From contig NC_071345.1 in the NCBI RefSeq assembly GCF_027744825.2, positions 18,446,001 through 18,510,000 on the forward strand: a DNA stretch of 64,000 nucleotides, written 5' to 3'. Positions 52,702 through 63,679 of the stretch are shown here, in pieces. Below the pieces are notes generated by a model. It had not been told where the DNA came from. It searched no databases and was given only the letters and a program-made list of their open reading frames with translations. Within the stretch, counting starts at the first letter, position 1. Each line of letters begins with the position of its first letter. The position numbers were made by a program, and so were the translations under genes. The stretch is from Synchiropus splendidus. Its lineage: Eukaryota; Chordata; Actinopteri; Syngnathiformes; Callionymidae.

Positions 52702-54687
52702 TCACAGCCGCTGAGTTTCACTCTCTGTTTCCACTGAGTCTCTGTGAGGTTTGCCACACTTGGCCAGGACCAGAAGCAGGAGGAGCAGCAGAATGAGGGC
52801 CACCAGGACGAACGGCGAGACCATGTGTGCCCGGCGGGAGTGGTAGGACTCGGCCCTCCAGCTCACCTGCAGCCGGTTGTCCAGGCTCAGGTGAGCGGCG
52901 GTGCAGGTGTAGTTGTGTTTCTGCTGCAGCTCTTGCTCTGTCAGCACCAGCGTTTTCCTCACCTGGTAGAGGCCGTTGGCATTGGGCAGCACCGGACCAG
53001 CGCTCAGCTGATCCTCCTCCACCTGCCGTCCGTCCCGGAGCAGGGTCAGGTTGATGTGGCGAGGGTAGAAGTCCGTGGCCAGACAGGTAAGCAGAGCTCC
53101 ACCCTTCCCCTGCCTGGAGAAGACGCGGAGTCTTGGCGGGACTCGACGGGTCAGCAGCTTCTTCTTCTGCTCCAGCAGCTGCTTCAGGAGTGCTTCACAC
53201 GTCGGGAGGTATAAGTGACGGTAAAGGTTTTCGAGGATCTGCCACCTTGCTGCATCCCACAGACTCGCCCAGCCGTCTCCGGTTGTGCAAGAGAAGTGGG
53301 TCATGTTGTGCATGCGGACATTGATGTCCTGACCGTCAAAACCGTCACGTGACATGATGAACGTCGGCTGTCCGTCCTGGATCTCACAGCCTGTCATTGT
53401 CTGCAGGACGTGGAGACCTTCGGTCTGGTTGAAATACTGCTTGCTGTCTTCCAGCCTCTGTCTCATGACCAAGTGCCCACGTTTAATAATCTCAGTCATT
53501 TTATCACCCAGGTCCAGGGGAGTCCTGTCCCTGTTGCTGCTGACCAATCGACCCAATGTGGAGTCGTAGTACGCCACCTGGAGGTCATCCAGCATCAGCA
53601 CGGTGCTGAACTTTGGCAGCTGTGAGGGCCCTGAGATGTAGGTGGCAAATGCCTGCAGTGAGTGTCGTCCGGCACCTGGAGACAGCAGAGGACTGTGGTG
53701 AGCGGTAGTGATGTTGTAATAACGCTGTGTTTGTGCGTCAAATCTCTTCAGCCAGTTGATTCACCGAGGCCCGATCAAATGAGACCCTGTTTCACAGCTC
53801 ATTTGACCATATTGACCTCTCCTGGTCATTTGACGCGTCTTCATTGTGAAGTTTCACAGGCCACATCCACTCAGACTGAACTGTCATTATCAATTTGATA
53901 GGAGTGTCATTAATAAATGAGTTACAAAAGTGAAACCATTGTCACTGTAACTACATTACTACTACTAGGGCCACCGGAGGTCGCCAGCGAACCTTGTATT
54001 TTGTTTCCTTGTCTCTCTTCTGTGTCACGCGACTCTTCACTGTGTCAGTATTTGCGGCCATCAAAACTTAAACCACGAAAGTCAATGCGCATGCTAGTGT
54101 AACATCTGAAGAAGTTAAAACTTTCGCAAATTTCATCAGGGAAGAGAGGTTTGTGGTTCACAATTGTCTATTTCATATTCGTTTGAGTTGTGTCTGATTT
54201 CATTGGCGCGTTGTCACGTAAATGGTGTTCCAGTCGCATTCACCACAGCTGCTTTAAGAAATATATAATAGCGCCACTTAACGAGGACGACACAACACCG
54301 CACTTGCTGGTGGTTCAATTTTAGCGCAGTGTATTTTTATATTTCATTTGAGTTACGCTGTTTGTCTGATCACCAACTTCAGTTCATAGCTCTTTGTGTT
54401 GAAGACGCTAGTCAGAGCCTGACTCTGTTAGATCAACATGTGTCACACCTGATAACCAAACCACACTTGGAGATCAAGACACGGTAAGAATCGCCTCCCC
54501 CTGCTGGTGGACCCCAGCCACTGTAGACCCTCAGCTCGAGAAGCTCTCTTCCAAAAACTCACGTCAGCAAGACAAGCCGTGTTTGTTCATCAGCGATGAT
54601 GATGGTCACAGGATGAGTCTCACCTGAACTGGTCACCTGCTGGACGGAAGCGCTGATCAACATCAGCTGGAGCCAGAAAGTCCACAT
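52702..54687 (-). CDS. MHC class I heavy chain with two coding exons, L-lineage-like
   Basis: This is a type I membrane protein of the antigen-presenting class I family. Exon 1 (54687-54624) encodes the leader MWTFWLQLMLISASVQQVTSS and ends in phase 1 at GTGAGA. Exon 2 (53675-52702) encodes the rest with no intron: alpha1 (RHSLQAFATYISGPSQLPKF), alpha2 with paired Cys (MTGCEIQDG; LPTCEALL), alpha3 with an Ig fold (LLTCLATDFYPRHINLTLL; NYTCTAAH), a transmembrane run (VALILLLLLLLVLAKCGK) and a short tail. The total is 345 aa. N-glycosylation sites include NQT, NMT, NLT and NYT. Classical class I genes split alpha1, alpha2, alpha3 and TM into separate exons; fused or processed structures are known from the teleost L lineage. 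By position, conserved groove tyrosines near the alpha2 end are Leu here (LYLPTC; CEALLKQLL), so it is probably non-classical. The frame is intact. Confidence 0.92.
53676..54623 (-). other. Single intron of the MHC class I gene
   Basis: A 0.95 kb intron. Its end next to exon 1 contains 'tgctggtggaccccagccac' and 'gagaagctctcttccaaaaa' (about 54497-54570), which recur at 59165-59232. No gene inside. Confidence 0.6.
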
Positions 54688-54774
54688 GGTGGTCCAGACC
54701 TGCTGACGCACTTTCTCCCCGAGGACTTCTGCGTTTCTCCTTCTCCAGCTAAGGCGGGTCGGGAATGTGACCCG

Positions 54775-54840
54775 GCAGGTTCTCTCTGGCGTGTCTCTCT
54801 GTCTCTCTTCTCTCACTGCTGCTGAGTCAACAGGAGGTGA
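54775..54840. repeat. Sequence upstream of MHC class I, duplicated at 58672-58765
   Basis: 'gcaggttctctctggcgtgt' and 'tctcactgctgctgagtcaa' match 58672-58765 in the same orientation. Both copies keep TGCTGAGTCAAC, which resembles a Maf/NF-E2 or AP-1 site and sits about 0.13 kb upstream of the MHC start codon. Confidence 0.7.
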
Positions 54841-55522
54841 ATTCTGGGCGTGTCCTCATCAGAATGCAGCTCAAAGTGTGACTGAAGTTCCCCATCAATG
54901 ACTAACTAGAGCAGCACCAGGCAGTTCTGTGCTCCACCTGTTGCTCCATTTCAAGCAGTCAAGCGTTTTTTGTGGCACACAACCTGCCATCGTGAAGACC
55001 ACCATGTTCAAGCGTTCAGTCTGAGCTAGCGACTGTTAGCATTCATCAAAAAGAAAGGAGAGTGTGACATTTCATTGTCAGTGTTGATGATCTGCTTCAC
55101 ATGAGTAACACCTCCACTAGATTGTGTTGTGGGTAACGCCGCCTGTGATTGCACACCACGATCCTTCATCATAAACAAATACGTAGTAGGCTGGGGGGTG
55201 GGGCTGGAAACCCACATTTATGACCAATTTGCAACAACACTTTTACCAGCGAGGCCACCAAAAACAAATATTCTTAAAACCACACAATTCAAACAACAGA
55301 ACATTACCAGTCCATTGTGCACACAAATAGAAGCTCCATACAGTTTGTGGAGGGGTCGGGCGCAAAATGTGGCGGCGTGGGCACTGCCGCTGCCGCCTAG
55401 CAAAATTAAAAAGGTGGATTTAAAAGTTTCAACAACGCCACCTGGGGAATCTCACCCCAGGAATAAAAGGACGCGTAGATCAGTGACACTGGACTGACGT
55501 GGTCACCCCCAAATTACAATTT
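54841..55522. other. Intergenic stretch before the L2 insertion
   Basis: Short open frames with no known product. The stretch 55360-55500 ('ggaataaaaggacgcgtaga') has partial echoes near 57385 ('aagaggacgcgtagag'), so it may be an older repeat split by the LINE. Nothing else is supported. Confidence 0.35.
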
Positions 55523-56391
55523 ATTTATTCCAAACGATATTAAAATCTTATCACATTATAAGAGGACCAATAAAACTACACAGACTGGAGTACAATTACA
55601 AGGTAGAAACCTTGGTTTTAAAATGGACAGTGATTTTAAATTTGATTCTCAGATCAGCGCGGTTGTCAAGTCGTGTTTCTTTTATCTCCGTCGGCTCTCT
55701 AAGGTGAAGACCATTTTATCCAGGCAGCATCTGGAAGCAGTGATTCATGCTTTTATCACGTGCCGACTGGACTACTGCAACTGTCTCCTTGTAGGAGTTA
55801 GCCAGGCGTCGCTGTCCCGTCTGCAGCTGGTCCAGAATGCTGCAGCCAGGTTCTTAACGGGGTCACACAAAAGTGAACACATCACCCCAATTTTAGCTTC
55901 TCTGCACTGGCTGCCTGTGACTTTTCGAATTGATTTTAAAGTTCTTCTGTTCGTTTTTAAAGCTTTAAATGGTCTTGCCCCTCCGTATCTAGCGGAGCTT
56001 CTAACCCCCTATGTTCCTCCGCGGTCCTTGAGGTCAGCTGACCAGCTCCTCCTTCAGGTACCTAAAACCAAGCGGAAGATGAGAGGGGACCGGGCTTTCT
56101 CAGTCTGTGGCCCCCGGCTATGGAATGCCCTCCCTCCCCATGTGAGACAGGCACCATCGCTGTCCACTTTTAAAACACTTCTTAAAACACACTTTTACTC
56201 CTTGGCTTTTATATAACCACACAGCTGATCTTCTTTTTAGTAATTTTTATTTCATTTTCTTGTTTTAACTTTATGTATGTATTGTCTTTAATGTCTGTTT
56301 CATCCTGATTTTACTGCTGTACAGCACTTAGTGACAATCTTGCATTGCTTTTTAAGTGCTTTATAAATAAAATTGGTATGGTATGGTATGG
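55523..56391 (+). mobile_element. 5'-truncated L2-type LINE with target duplication
   Basis: The open frame 55623-56216 encodes the post-RT part of a fish L2/CR1-clade LINE (ISAVVKSCFFYLRRLSKVK; LHWLPVTFRIDFKVLLFVFK; FSVCGPRLWNALPPHVR) and ends at a stop with no internal break. The 3' end is 'ataaataaaattggtatgg' with a TGGTA repeat tail. TACAATTT occurs on both sides (55515-55522 and 56392-56399), a likely target duplication. The intact frame suggests a fairly recent, 5'-truncated insertion. Confidence 0.85.
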
Positions 56392-56399
56392 TACAATTT

Positions 56400-58257
56400 G
56401 GCTTACCAGACCGCAGCAGCTGCTGGGGAAAGGATGAAGGAGGCCCCACACTAATCACTGGTCGTGAACCCGCCACCAATCCTGGAATGCCTAAACTGCA
56501 GGGAGAAGGGGAGGGTCGAGTACCAGCAGTGCCCCGTGGTCCACAATCGAGTCAGCCCACGAGTCTGAACAAAAGAAATCAAAGTCACTTGGCGTACACG
56601 GCACACCCGATCACGACCCGCACACGCACACCGCCATCCACCGTGTGCTCCTCCACACACTCACACCCACACGCGCACACACACAGCCACACACCAAAGT
56701 AAAACGAGTAGCAGTAAACAAAGCACTCCACAGATGGGATGAATGTGCGTAAAAGAGCCACACTGTAAACGAAACAAAATAAACCAAATCAGTAAATAAA
56801 GTCAAACCAATAGAAAAAAGGGCACAGACGAACACCATGTAGACATCCAGTCCCAAGCTACTTGTCACTCGGATGAGGTCCATTGTTGTCGAGTGTAGCG
56901 TGGGATAAGGAGCTGACACCTGCGAGAAACGCCAAGAAGCGGGACAGTGTCTCGCTTAAATACCGGAGACAAAACAGCAGCGTACGATGGTTTGAGGGGA
57001 GTGGCCATCCAACCACAATGCAGCCACCTGGCCCTCCTATGAAGGAAGCGAGGAGCTGACGCGCACCGCTACAGTACGACTGACAGTCCAGCTGAAAGCT
57101 AAAACAATAAGCTATGCTTTAGTTTAATCACCAGCACAGGTATCAGTGAAGCAGACAACGGCAATCGGCACACCTCAGCAGAAGGATTGACTGACAGTCA
57201 GCGCTAAAATGCTAAAACGTAAACAGCAATCAATGAATGGAACTGATACCCACAAAGTGATGTTCGGCAGCAACACTACATACCCAAGCGCCGCTGTAGT
57301 GAGATGCCTATGCCGATCAGGGCTATAAACAAACGCCTGATCACAGCCAAACGCCCGGAGCTGACGCCAAATGAAAATCAAGAGGACGCGTAGAGACTCC
57401 CCACCTTAATGAAGCGTTCTCTGTCAACTCCCATTAGTTACCAGGGGAATTTCCCTCATTGGTCCAGCCTGCCACAAGTAAGCTGTAAGCTGTTTACTGA
57501 CCACCTTTAGCTTTAGCTTTAGGAGGGAGACCTTGAGCTGGAACTGACTGGATCTGACCACCATCACCTGGATGTTGCATCTGGACGACAACAAGCTTCC
57601 AGCAGGTCCAAAGAGTGACAGCACCAGAGTCACGGATGTGCTCAGGGAGGACCTTGTTGCTCCAACTGCTGTTTATTCTGAGGAGGAAATGCATAGAAAA
57701 CACTTTTGCTCTCCAGCATAAACACTCTTTTCTGCACTCTGGCCAGTGTCACAAACATTTCCATACGTCACAACAAGAGACAGACAGCTATCCTTGATTT
57801 GTCCCAGAGTGGGGAGACACATTATAATAAACCAGAGCTGCAAGTAAAATGAGCAACAGCACCACCTTCTGGAAGAGGTGGGGGGCAGGGGGATGTCAGG
57901 ATGGACCCAAAACATGTTGAAGGAGAAGTATTGCAGGTCCTTCCTCCTTCCTGCAGTTTGACTTCACAACAGAAACGACTCCAAACAAATCTGTTGACAC
58001 CAAACTTCCCAAACTGTAAATATCATTTATAACTTGTAAGTTAACTGGATTTCCCCTCATAGACGAGTAAAGCAGTATCTGCAGGGTGACACAGCCAGGG
58101 AGAAATTAAAATACCTGGAGCAAATACGTGAAACTCATTGTTGCACTACAGAACAAACATTTATTTTCGACCTCTTCACCAGCGTTTCACAACATTCTGA
58201 CACATCACACTTCAACACTGATGACAGAGCAGAGCTGCTGACAACATGAGCAACACC
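56400..58257. other. Intergenic stretch, no gene supported
   Basis: This holds a CA-rich patch (about 56610-56700) and several open frames, among them minus 57494-57703 and 57424-57633 in overlapping frames, but nothing I recognise. A rearranged repeat origin is possible. Confidence 0.35.
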
Positions 58258-59240
58258 GCCACCTGCAGGTTGAAGTAGAAACAGCTACAAGGAAACAAAA
58301 GTGGATATAAAATACACCTGAGGAGTAAATAATAAAACAGCCGGCTATTCTCGGCGCAAAACGACTTTTCAGCACTTACACATATTAATAAATGTTACAA
58401 CAAGAAACAATTTTGCTGACGCCATCTTGTGGCTCCTTACCTTGGCCAAGAGCCAAGAAGCTTTGCCATTATGATCCTACAGGGAGTCACTGTGTTCGAT
58501 GTAACACGCAGATGTAGATAAAGTAGTGGTAGATAAAGAGGATAGTAGATAAAACACTTACCAGCATCACTCGCACAATACCGAGACGTTTACAGAGACT
58601 ACGGAGGAGATTTCGTCGGGAGCAGCTCAGCCCCCGCGGTCATCATCACTGTGGAGCAGGAGGACGGGGCAGGTTCTCTCTGACTTGTCCCTCTGACGTG
58701 TCTCTCCGGCGTGTCTCTCTGTCTCTCTTCTCTCACTGTTGCTGAGTCAACAGGAGCAGAAGTGAACATGGGACCAACCATCGGGCCAAATTAAATGCCA
58801 AATTAAAAGCTTCCTTCCCTCCTGTTAAAAAGCCTTGATGGAGTGAACATGGTTAAAATGGGGTTAAAAAGGAAGAGCAGCAAAAGGTGAGAAGTAATAA
58901 TGACAGTATTAATACTGCAATAGAAGGAGCAAAAGAAGTAAAGCGTGACATGAGACATGAAGGTAGCAACATGGAGTAGAGTTCATGAAGGATGCTAGTG
59001 GAGTTTCTGTGGTGAAACAAGGTGCCTAGCTTCAGAGAAGATGACTTCCCAACATCTCTTAAGACAGGTTCATAGTTCCATTATTTGTCAGCCTCCTGTA
59101 GGACTCAGCCATCAACTGCTACAATTCCTCCTCCTCCTCACATGTCAATGACTTCACTCTGACCTCGGCTGGTGGACCCAGGCCAGTGCAGACCTTCAAC
59201 TACAGTAGAGAAGCTCTCTTCCAAATCCTCATGTCGCAGC
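58258..59240. repeat. Cluster of rearranged local duplicates
   Basis: In order this holds a copy of 39822-39905 (58258-58345), a copy of 50618-50800 (58485-58672), a copy of the MHC upstream sequence 54775-54840 (58672-58765) and a copy of MHC intron sequence 54497-54570 (59165-59232). All are in the same orientation as their partners. The MHC-derived pieces appear in swapped order, as expected at the join of a tandem duplication. No MHC coding exon is retained. Confidence 0.6.
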
Positions 59241-60269
59241 TAAGTGTGTGCAGAGTTCCAGGCACGTTGTGTATTTTGTACCTCGAGAAAAGAAGAAGAA
59301 AGATGATGTTGGGGTCCAGGGAAGCGCTTCTGGATGCTCAGTGGAGTGGAATTATTGAGGCTCCCATGAGCCAGCATCAATGTTGAACTGCTTCCTGCCT
59401 TTGTCTGCGGTGCGAGCAAGAGCTGCACATTCTGGACTCAGCAATAGGAAGTCACAGTGAAGGCTCTGGTGGAAGGAAGACAAATGCAAACCCTGATCTG
59501 CATCTGCGTGTGCGCCCTGCACCTCACCCCTCAATGGTTCTGTTTGTGGCTGGAGATGGCATGGCCTTGAGATGACAGACAGGTGGCAGATATGAGAGGA
59601 ATGAGGTTGAGATGGAGAAAATAATAGTTACTGAAAGTAACTTCAGTTCTATGAATACGTCCTTCACCTCGCGCCTGAGAATTGATTGGCTTAACTCTCC
59701 GCCCAGGTAGGCTCCACCTACCCAATAAATTCCCCAGTTCGACACCATTCTCTTCCTTTTGGAAACTCAGGGAGAACAGGGCCTGCTGGGCAGACTGTTA
59801 GAGGGCTTTGCACATATTCATCAAACTGCAGTTATGTTCAGTAACTATTATTTCTATGTCATACATGCTCGCCCTCTAACGGGCTTCGCTATTGGTTTAA
59901 CACCTCTGCGAAGCCCGTAGGGATGGGTTCCCTCCCAGCATGGCCCTCACCTGAAGGACCAGCCAAATCAGAAAAGCCAACCACTGAAACAGAATGACTC
60001 ACTTCAAGGTGTCTGCAAGAATGAATGGGCCATGGACCCCGACGTCATATCCTTGAGATACGCTTGGGGCGAACGTAGAAGCTGATGATCATGATGCAGC
60101 TTCACAAATGTCTAGCATCAATACACCTCTGAACAAGGCTGCCAACGTGCCAACTTGCTCTGGTTGAATGAGCCTTCAACCCAGCTGGAGGATCAGCTCC
60201 TGTGGCATCATATGCTGCAGAGGTAGGAGTACCCGAAAGGCAGTCAGTAGTACTGAAAAGCTTCGTCCC

Positions 60270-60680
60270 CCACTGCAAATCATAGATACATTCTGTGCCG
60301 CAATAAAATGGGAACATCGAAATATGCATCTGTCAAATCAATTGACGTCATCCAGTCACCCGGGTCTGATGCATTCCAGCATCTGCCGCCAGCATCATAA
60401 ACGGGCGAGATGCGATGTACTGATTCAGTACTCGCAGGTCCAAAATGGGTCTCAGCCCCCCGGTCTTCCTGATCCACTCTCGACACCACCCCTTTCTTTG
60501 ACAAAGACGAGTCCTCCCGGTCAAGACATTCTCTCTCCTGCACCGTGCAGGGGTTCGATACTCACACCCCACAAACCGAGGTGGTTTCTGGCAGAACTGA
60601 AGAGCATATCCCCTCCTGAGAGTTCTGTCCAACCAAGGTGCGAGAGGTCCGCACAGTCTGACCCATTCCGCCTAAAACTC
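60270..60680 (-). mobile_element. DIRS-type retrotransposon RT relic
   Basis: Minus-strand fragments in two frames read RTLRRGYALQFCQKPPRF, then KTGGLRPILDLRVLNQYIAS, then DWMTSIDLTDAYFDVPILLR. These are hallmarks of the RT of DIRS-like (tyrosine recombinase) retrotransposons common in fish. Frameshifts and stops make it inactive. Flanking sequence at 59640-60270 and 60680-60860 probably belongs to the same element, but I could not define its ends or a recombinase. Confidence 0.72.
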
Positions 60681-61301
60681 TGACAACGGAGGAACACCCA
60701 GATGCAAACACGATGCCCCCCTACGTCTGACTTGGGGGATGTAGGCCCCGCCCTCGGGCAGCGACAGCAGGTGAAGGGGTGGATGGTTCCGGTCACCTGA
60801 GTGTGGCCCTGGCTCTTCTGTCTGAGTATCACCTGGAGAACATTAAGTTCTCACCCCACAGACGCCCACCAGAAGCACCCAACACACACCGAACAGCAAC
60901 ACGCAGCAATCACCCGACAAAGACTCACCACCCCACACCAGAGCCTGTGGACCAACCACCGCCAGAACCGGCTGTACCATCAAGCCGAGACAAATACTAG
61001 ATCTGTAAACATTGTAAGGTCGCCACCGAGAAAAAAATGGTAGAGAATGTCCCCTTTTTCTTCTTAAAATGTACATGGATGTACACAATGCACCTTGTTT
61101 ATACTTGTTATGCTTTGAAACACATTCACAAGCTTAGGTAGGATATATGTCAAACATGTTTAATCTGCTATACAGTAGTCATTAAAAGGCTAAACGTCAG
61201 CATTTTTTTTTCAGTGCACTTGTTTCATTGTGTTTAAATAAAATGGATTTTATTTTGTCAAGAAGGGATATGTAACATCTGGGTCACTTGGACCACCGCA
61301 A

Positions 61302-61511
61302 GTGCATAATGTCAGGCGAGAACGGGAGTTGGATGTGATCTATGATGGAGTAATAAACAGAAGTCACAGAAGCCGGTGTCATCAGTGCTTGGAGTTAAAT
61401 CATTTCACAAAAGGAGAAGCTCTACAATTATTGTATGGCAAACATCTCTCCTTATATTTGTTTCACATAGATTTAACAGGAGCAGGAGTGAGCACTTCTG
61501 TCCCTGAATGA
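61302..61511 (+). other. Small open frame shared with copy B near 35 kb
   Basis: The frame ends HLSLYLFHIDLTGAGVSTSV followed by PE and a stop. The related segment at 35021-35085 reads HFSLHLFHIDLTGAGVSTSV in the same strand and frame, with only conservative changes, but runs on past the stop position. I do not recognise the peptide. It may be a terminal exon of a mobile or duplicated gene. Confidence 0.35.
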
Positions 61512-61735
61512 GGTTTATGTCTACTGTGGTGCAATGCTTGACTCTGTTATGTTGTTGGATTTAAAAAAATCAGATTAAAAACATACGATTTCTAAATCTA
61601 GACTTTTTTTAAGTAAAAAAAAAAAACTTTACGCAACATAACCATGTACGCATGCGCAGTCGGTAAAACATGCCCAACTTTCGGTTCCAGCACCAGAATT
61701 TCTGGCGGACCAGATCAGGCAGTGACAACATCCCC
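61455..61735 (+). repeat. Duplicated promoter cassette, copy C
   Basis: A same-orientation match to copy B (35027-35331). On its right side it extends with 'ctggcggaccagatcaggca' into sequence that otherwise occurs only in copy A, next to the xylose isomerase promoter. It retains the NRF1-like ACGCATGCGC word. There is no xylose isomerase exon beside it. Confidence 0.75.
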
Positions 61736-62790
61736 TCCAGCGTTCCGGGTGAGTTCCAGTTCCGTCCACAGGGGGAGCGCACGAGCTGAGTTTTATATTT
61801 TATTGATGCTTCCACCATAATATTTAGGCCAAATACATAGTTTATCAACAAACCACGCACAATTTAACCGTAAATTTAAAGTAAATGAGGGGAAATATGT
61901 GCAAGTATTTTGTCTTCACCTGTCTGTAATGTAATGATCATTAAATAATTTCATTTTAAGACTGAGGGCTACATACATAACATTCAACATCAGTGGCCTT
62001 GACTTGAATCTGGTCCTGATCACATGAAACAGCCTATTTCAATGGAATGTTTATGCTGTAAGGAACATGGTCGGCTTGGGTCACCGCATATTAAAAAAAA
62101 AGGCTTTCATTTTCGTACACTTTGTAAAGCTGCAAGAAAACAAGAGCAACAGCAACAACTCTCATGTTTGATACTATTTTAATTACCATGGCACTGATAG
62201 AAAATCTCTGGTGCAGAACGTTCAACATAAGAACAGAAAAATAAAGCCCAGGGAACCACACACATAACCCATAAATACAAATAAACACACAAAGGTCAAC
62301 ATCCTTTGGTCTTCGCAGAAGAACTCTGCACCATTTGGTACAGGATGCAAGGTGCACACGTGATTCCACTTCTCCTGCAATAAAGCAACCACTCACAATC
62401 ATCAGTCATCGGAACCCTCTCAGTAATCTCAGAACACAGCAGAATGGAAGGCATTGAAAAGAGAAGCGAGCACCAGGCACAGTAGAGTGAGGCACTTATG
62501 CATCCACCGCCTCCGACTTGGCTTCATGGCACCTGGCACAAAGGAGTTGGAGTCCGAGTTTACAGTTGAACATAACAGGTGGCTCAACTGAGTCATATAG
62601 AACCAAAGTTCCTCTTGTGCAACGTCTTCTCTTATTTGGGAACATGCTCGTTTTTCATGGTAATATGTGCGATTGCTGATCATAAAGGATGAAGACGGGG
62701 ACTGATGGGGTCATCAGAGTGGAGACACCAACAACTCCTAGGTAACGGTCAGTTGAACCTGGGAGAGTCTCTGCAAGTTACTGCAGGTTG
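61736..62790 (-). other. rnf144b: Probable rnf144b 3' UTR and flank
   Basis: This is sequence past the rnf144b stop. A minus-strand AATAAA (plus-strand TTTATT at 61799-61804) could end the transcript, giving a 3' UTR near 1 kb. An open frame at 62091-62402 has no recognisable product and probably lies in the UTR. Confidence 0.4.
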
Positions 62791-63679
62791 CTATGATGTG
62801 GAAGACTTAGCCTGGCTCACATCCTTCTTCTTCTTCTTGCTCTTCTTGGCCCTGCAGGGCTTACAAAAGCAGCAGAGGATGCAGGGCGAGGCCAGCAGGA
62901 TGAGCGGAGAGGTCACCAGCAGGACCACGCTCACTCCCACCAAGATACCCACCACCTGAGGAGGACCACATAACACGTAAGAGTTTGTTGCACCAAGCAG
63001 TTGTGCGTATGTTGTTTGTATTTCATGCTTTCTTACTGTCCACTTTAGTTTATTAATGAAGCAGAGATCTACACAGGTGCAATGCTAACCTATTGTTGAC
63101 AACCCAGTCACCACTTTCAAATGACTCCTTGAAATTGACCATCAAGTAGAGCAAGTATCTAGAAAAATCAAACTCCATCTGAAACACACACTTCCACTAT
63201 AACAGCCATTACAATGACCCTATTTATGCAGTAGGAACGCCCAAAAACAACACAGATGAACTGGCCAGTGGCCAGTTGGTGTGTTTTCTCTCAGAGCAGG
63301 ACCAACATCACATCACCTCACCTCACCTCACCTCACCTCACCTCACCACAACAGCAAGTGTGTGACCTCACCTGTGTCCTGTTCCACATCACCGAGGCCC
63401 TGGAGTGGCCCAGCATGTTCCGGCACGGCCCTTTGTCATAGTGCCTCAGGAAAATATCACCCTGCAGTCACAAAACCAACACGTCCTCCTCAGTTTCTCA
63501 GTCAAAAATCATATGTGAAAGATGGAACACTCACGTCCAGATTCTGTAGACAATACCAGCAGAAAGTGTGTTTGCAGCTCTTACAGAGCATCTGCGCGCA
63601 GCCCTGGTTCCTCTCGATGTAGATGCCACACATGGGACATTGTTTGATGGTGAGGTCGGTGTTACTATCCGCTTCCTCC
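62791..63679 (-). CDS. rnf144b: RBR E3 ubiquitin ligase RNF144B, C-terminal three exons (partial)
   Basis: RNF144B is a membrane-anchored RING-IBR-RING ubiquitin ligase. Exons in coding order: 63679-63535, 63461-63372 and 62955-62791. Phases fit and give about 133 residues to a TAG stop. The first encodes RING2 ([34 protein letters not shown]) with its catalytic Cys region. The second has [20 protein letters not shown]. The third has a transmembrane helix ([20 protein letters not shown]), a cysteine cluster and a lysine-rich tail. The residues fit RNF144B better than RNF144A (VTSP..LLASPC). RING1 and IBR exons lie beyond the right edge. Confidence 0.93.
63316..63347. repeat. (CCTCA)n tandem repeat
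   Basis: About six perfect CCTCA units in the intron between the last two rnf144b exons, partly overlapping the region just before a donor site. Confidence 0.9.

Noticed and set aside
57424..57703. Overlapping minus frames with signal-peptide-like text (LVLSLFGPAGSLLSS)
   Set aside because: Two frames are open over the same bases, there is no recognisable domain, and no splice partner was found.
62091..62402. 103-codon minus frame
   Set aside because: It lies past the rnf144b stop in its probable 3' UTR and resembles no known protein.
63301..63350. Short regularly spaced repeat, checked as a CRISPR-like array
   Set aside because: It is a plain CCTCA pentanucleotide tandem repeat without spacers, in a vertebrate intron.
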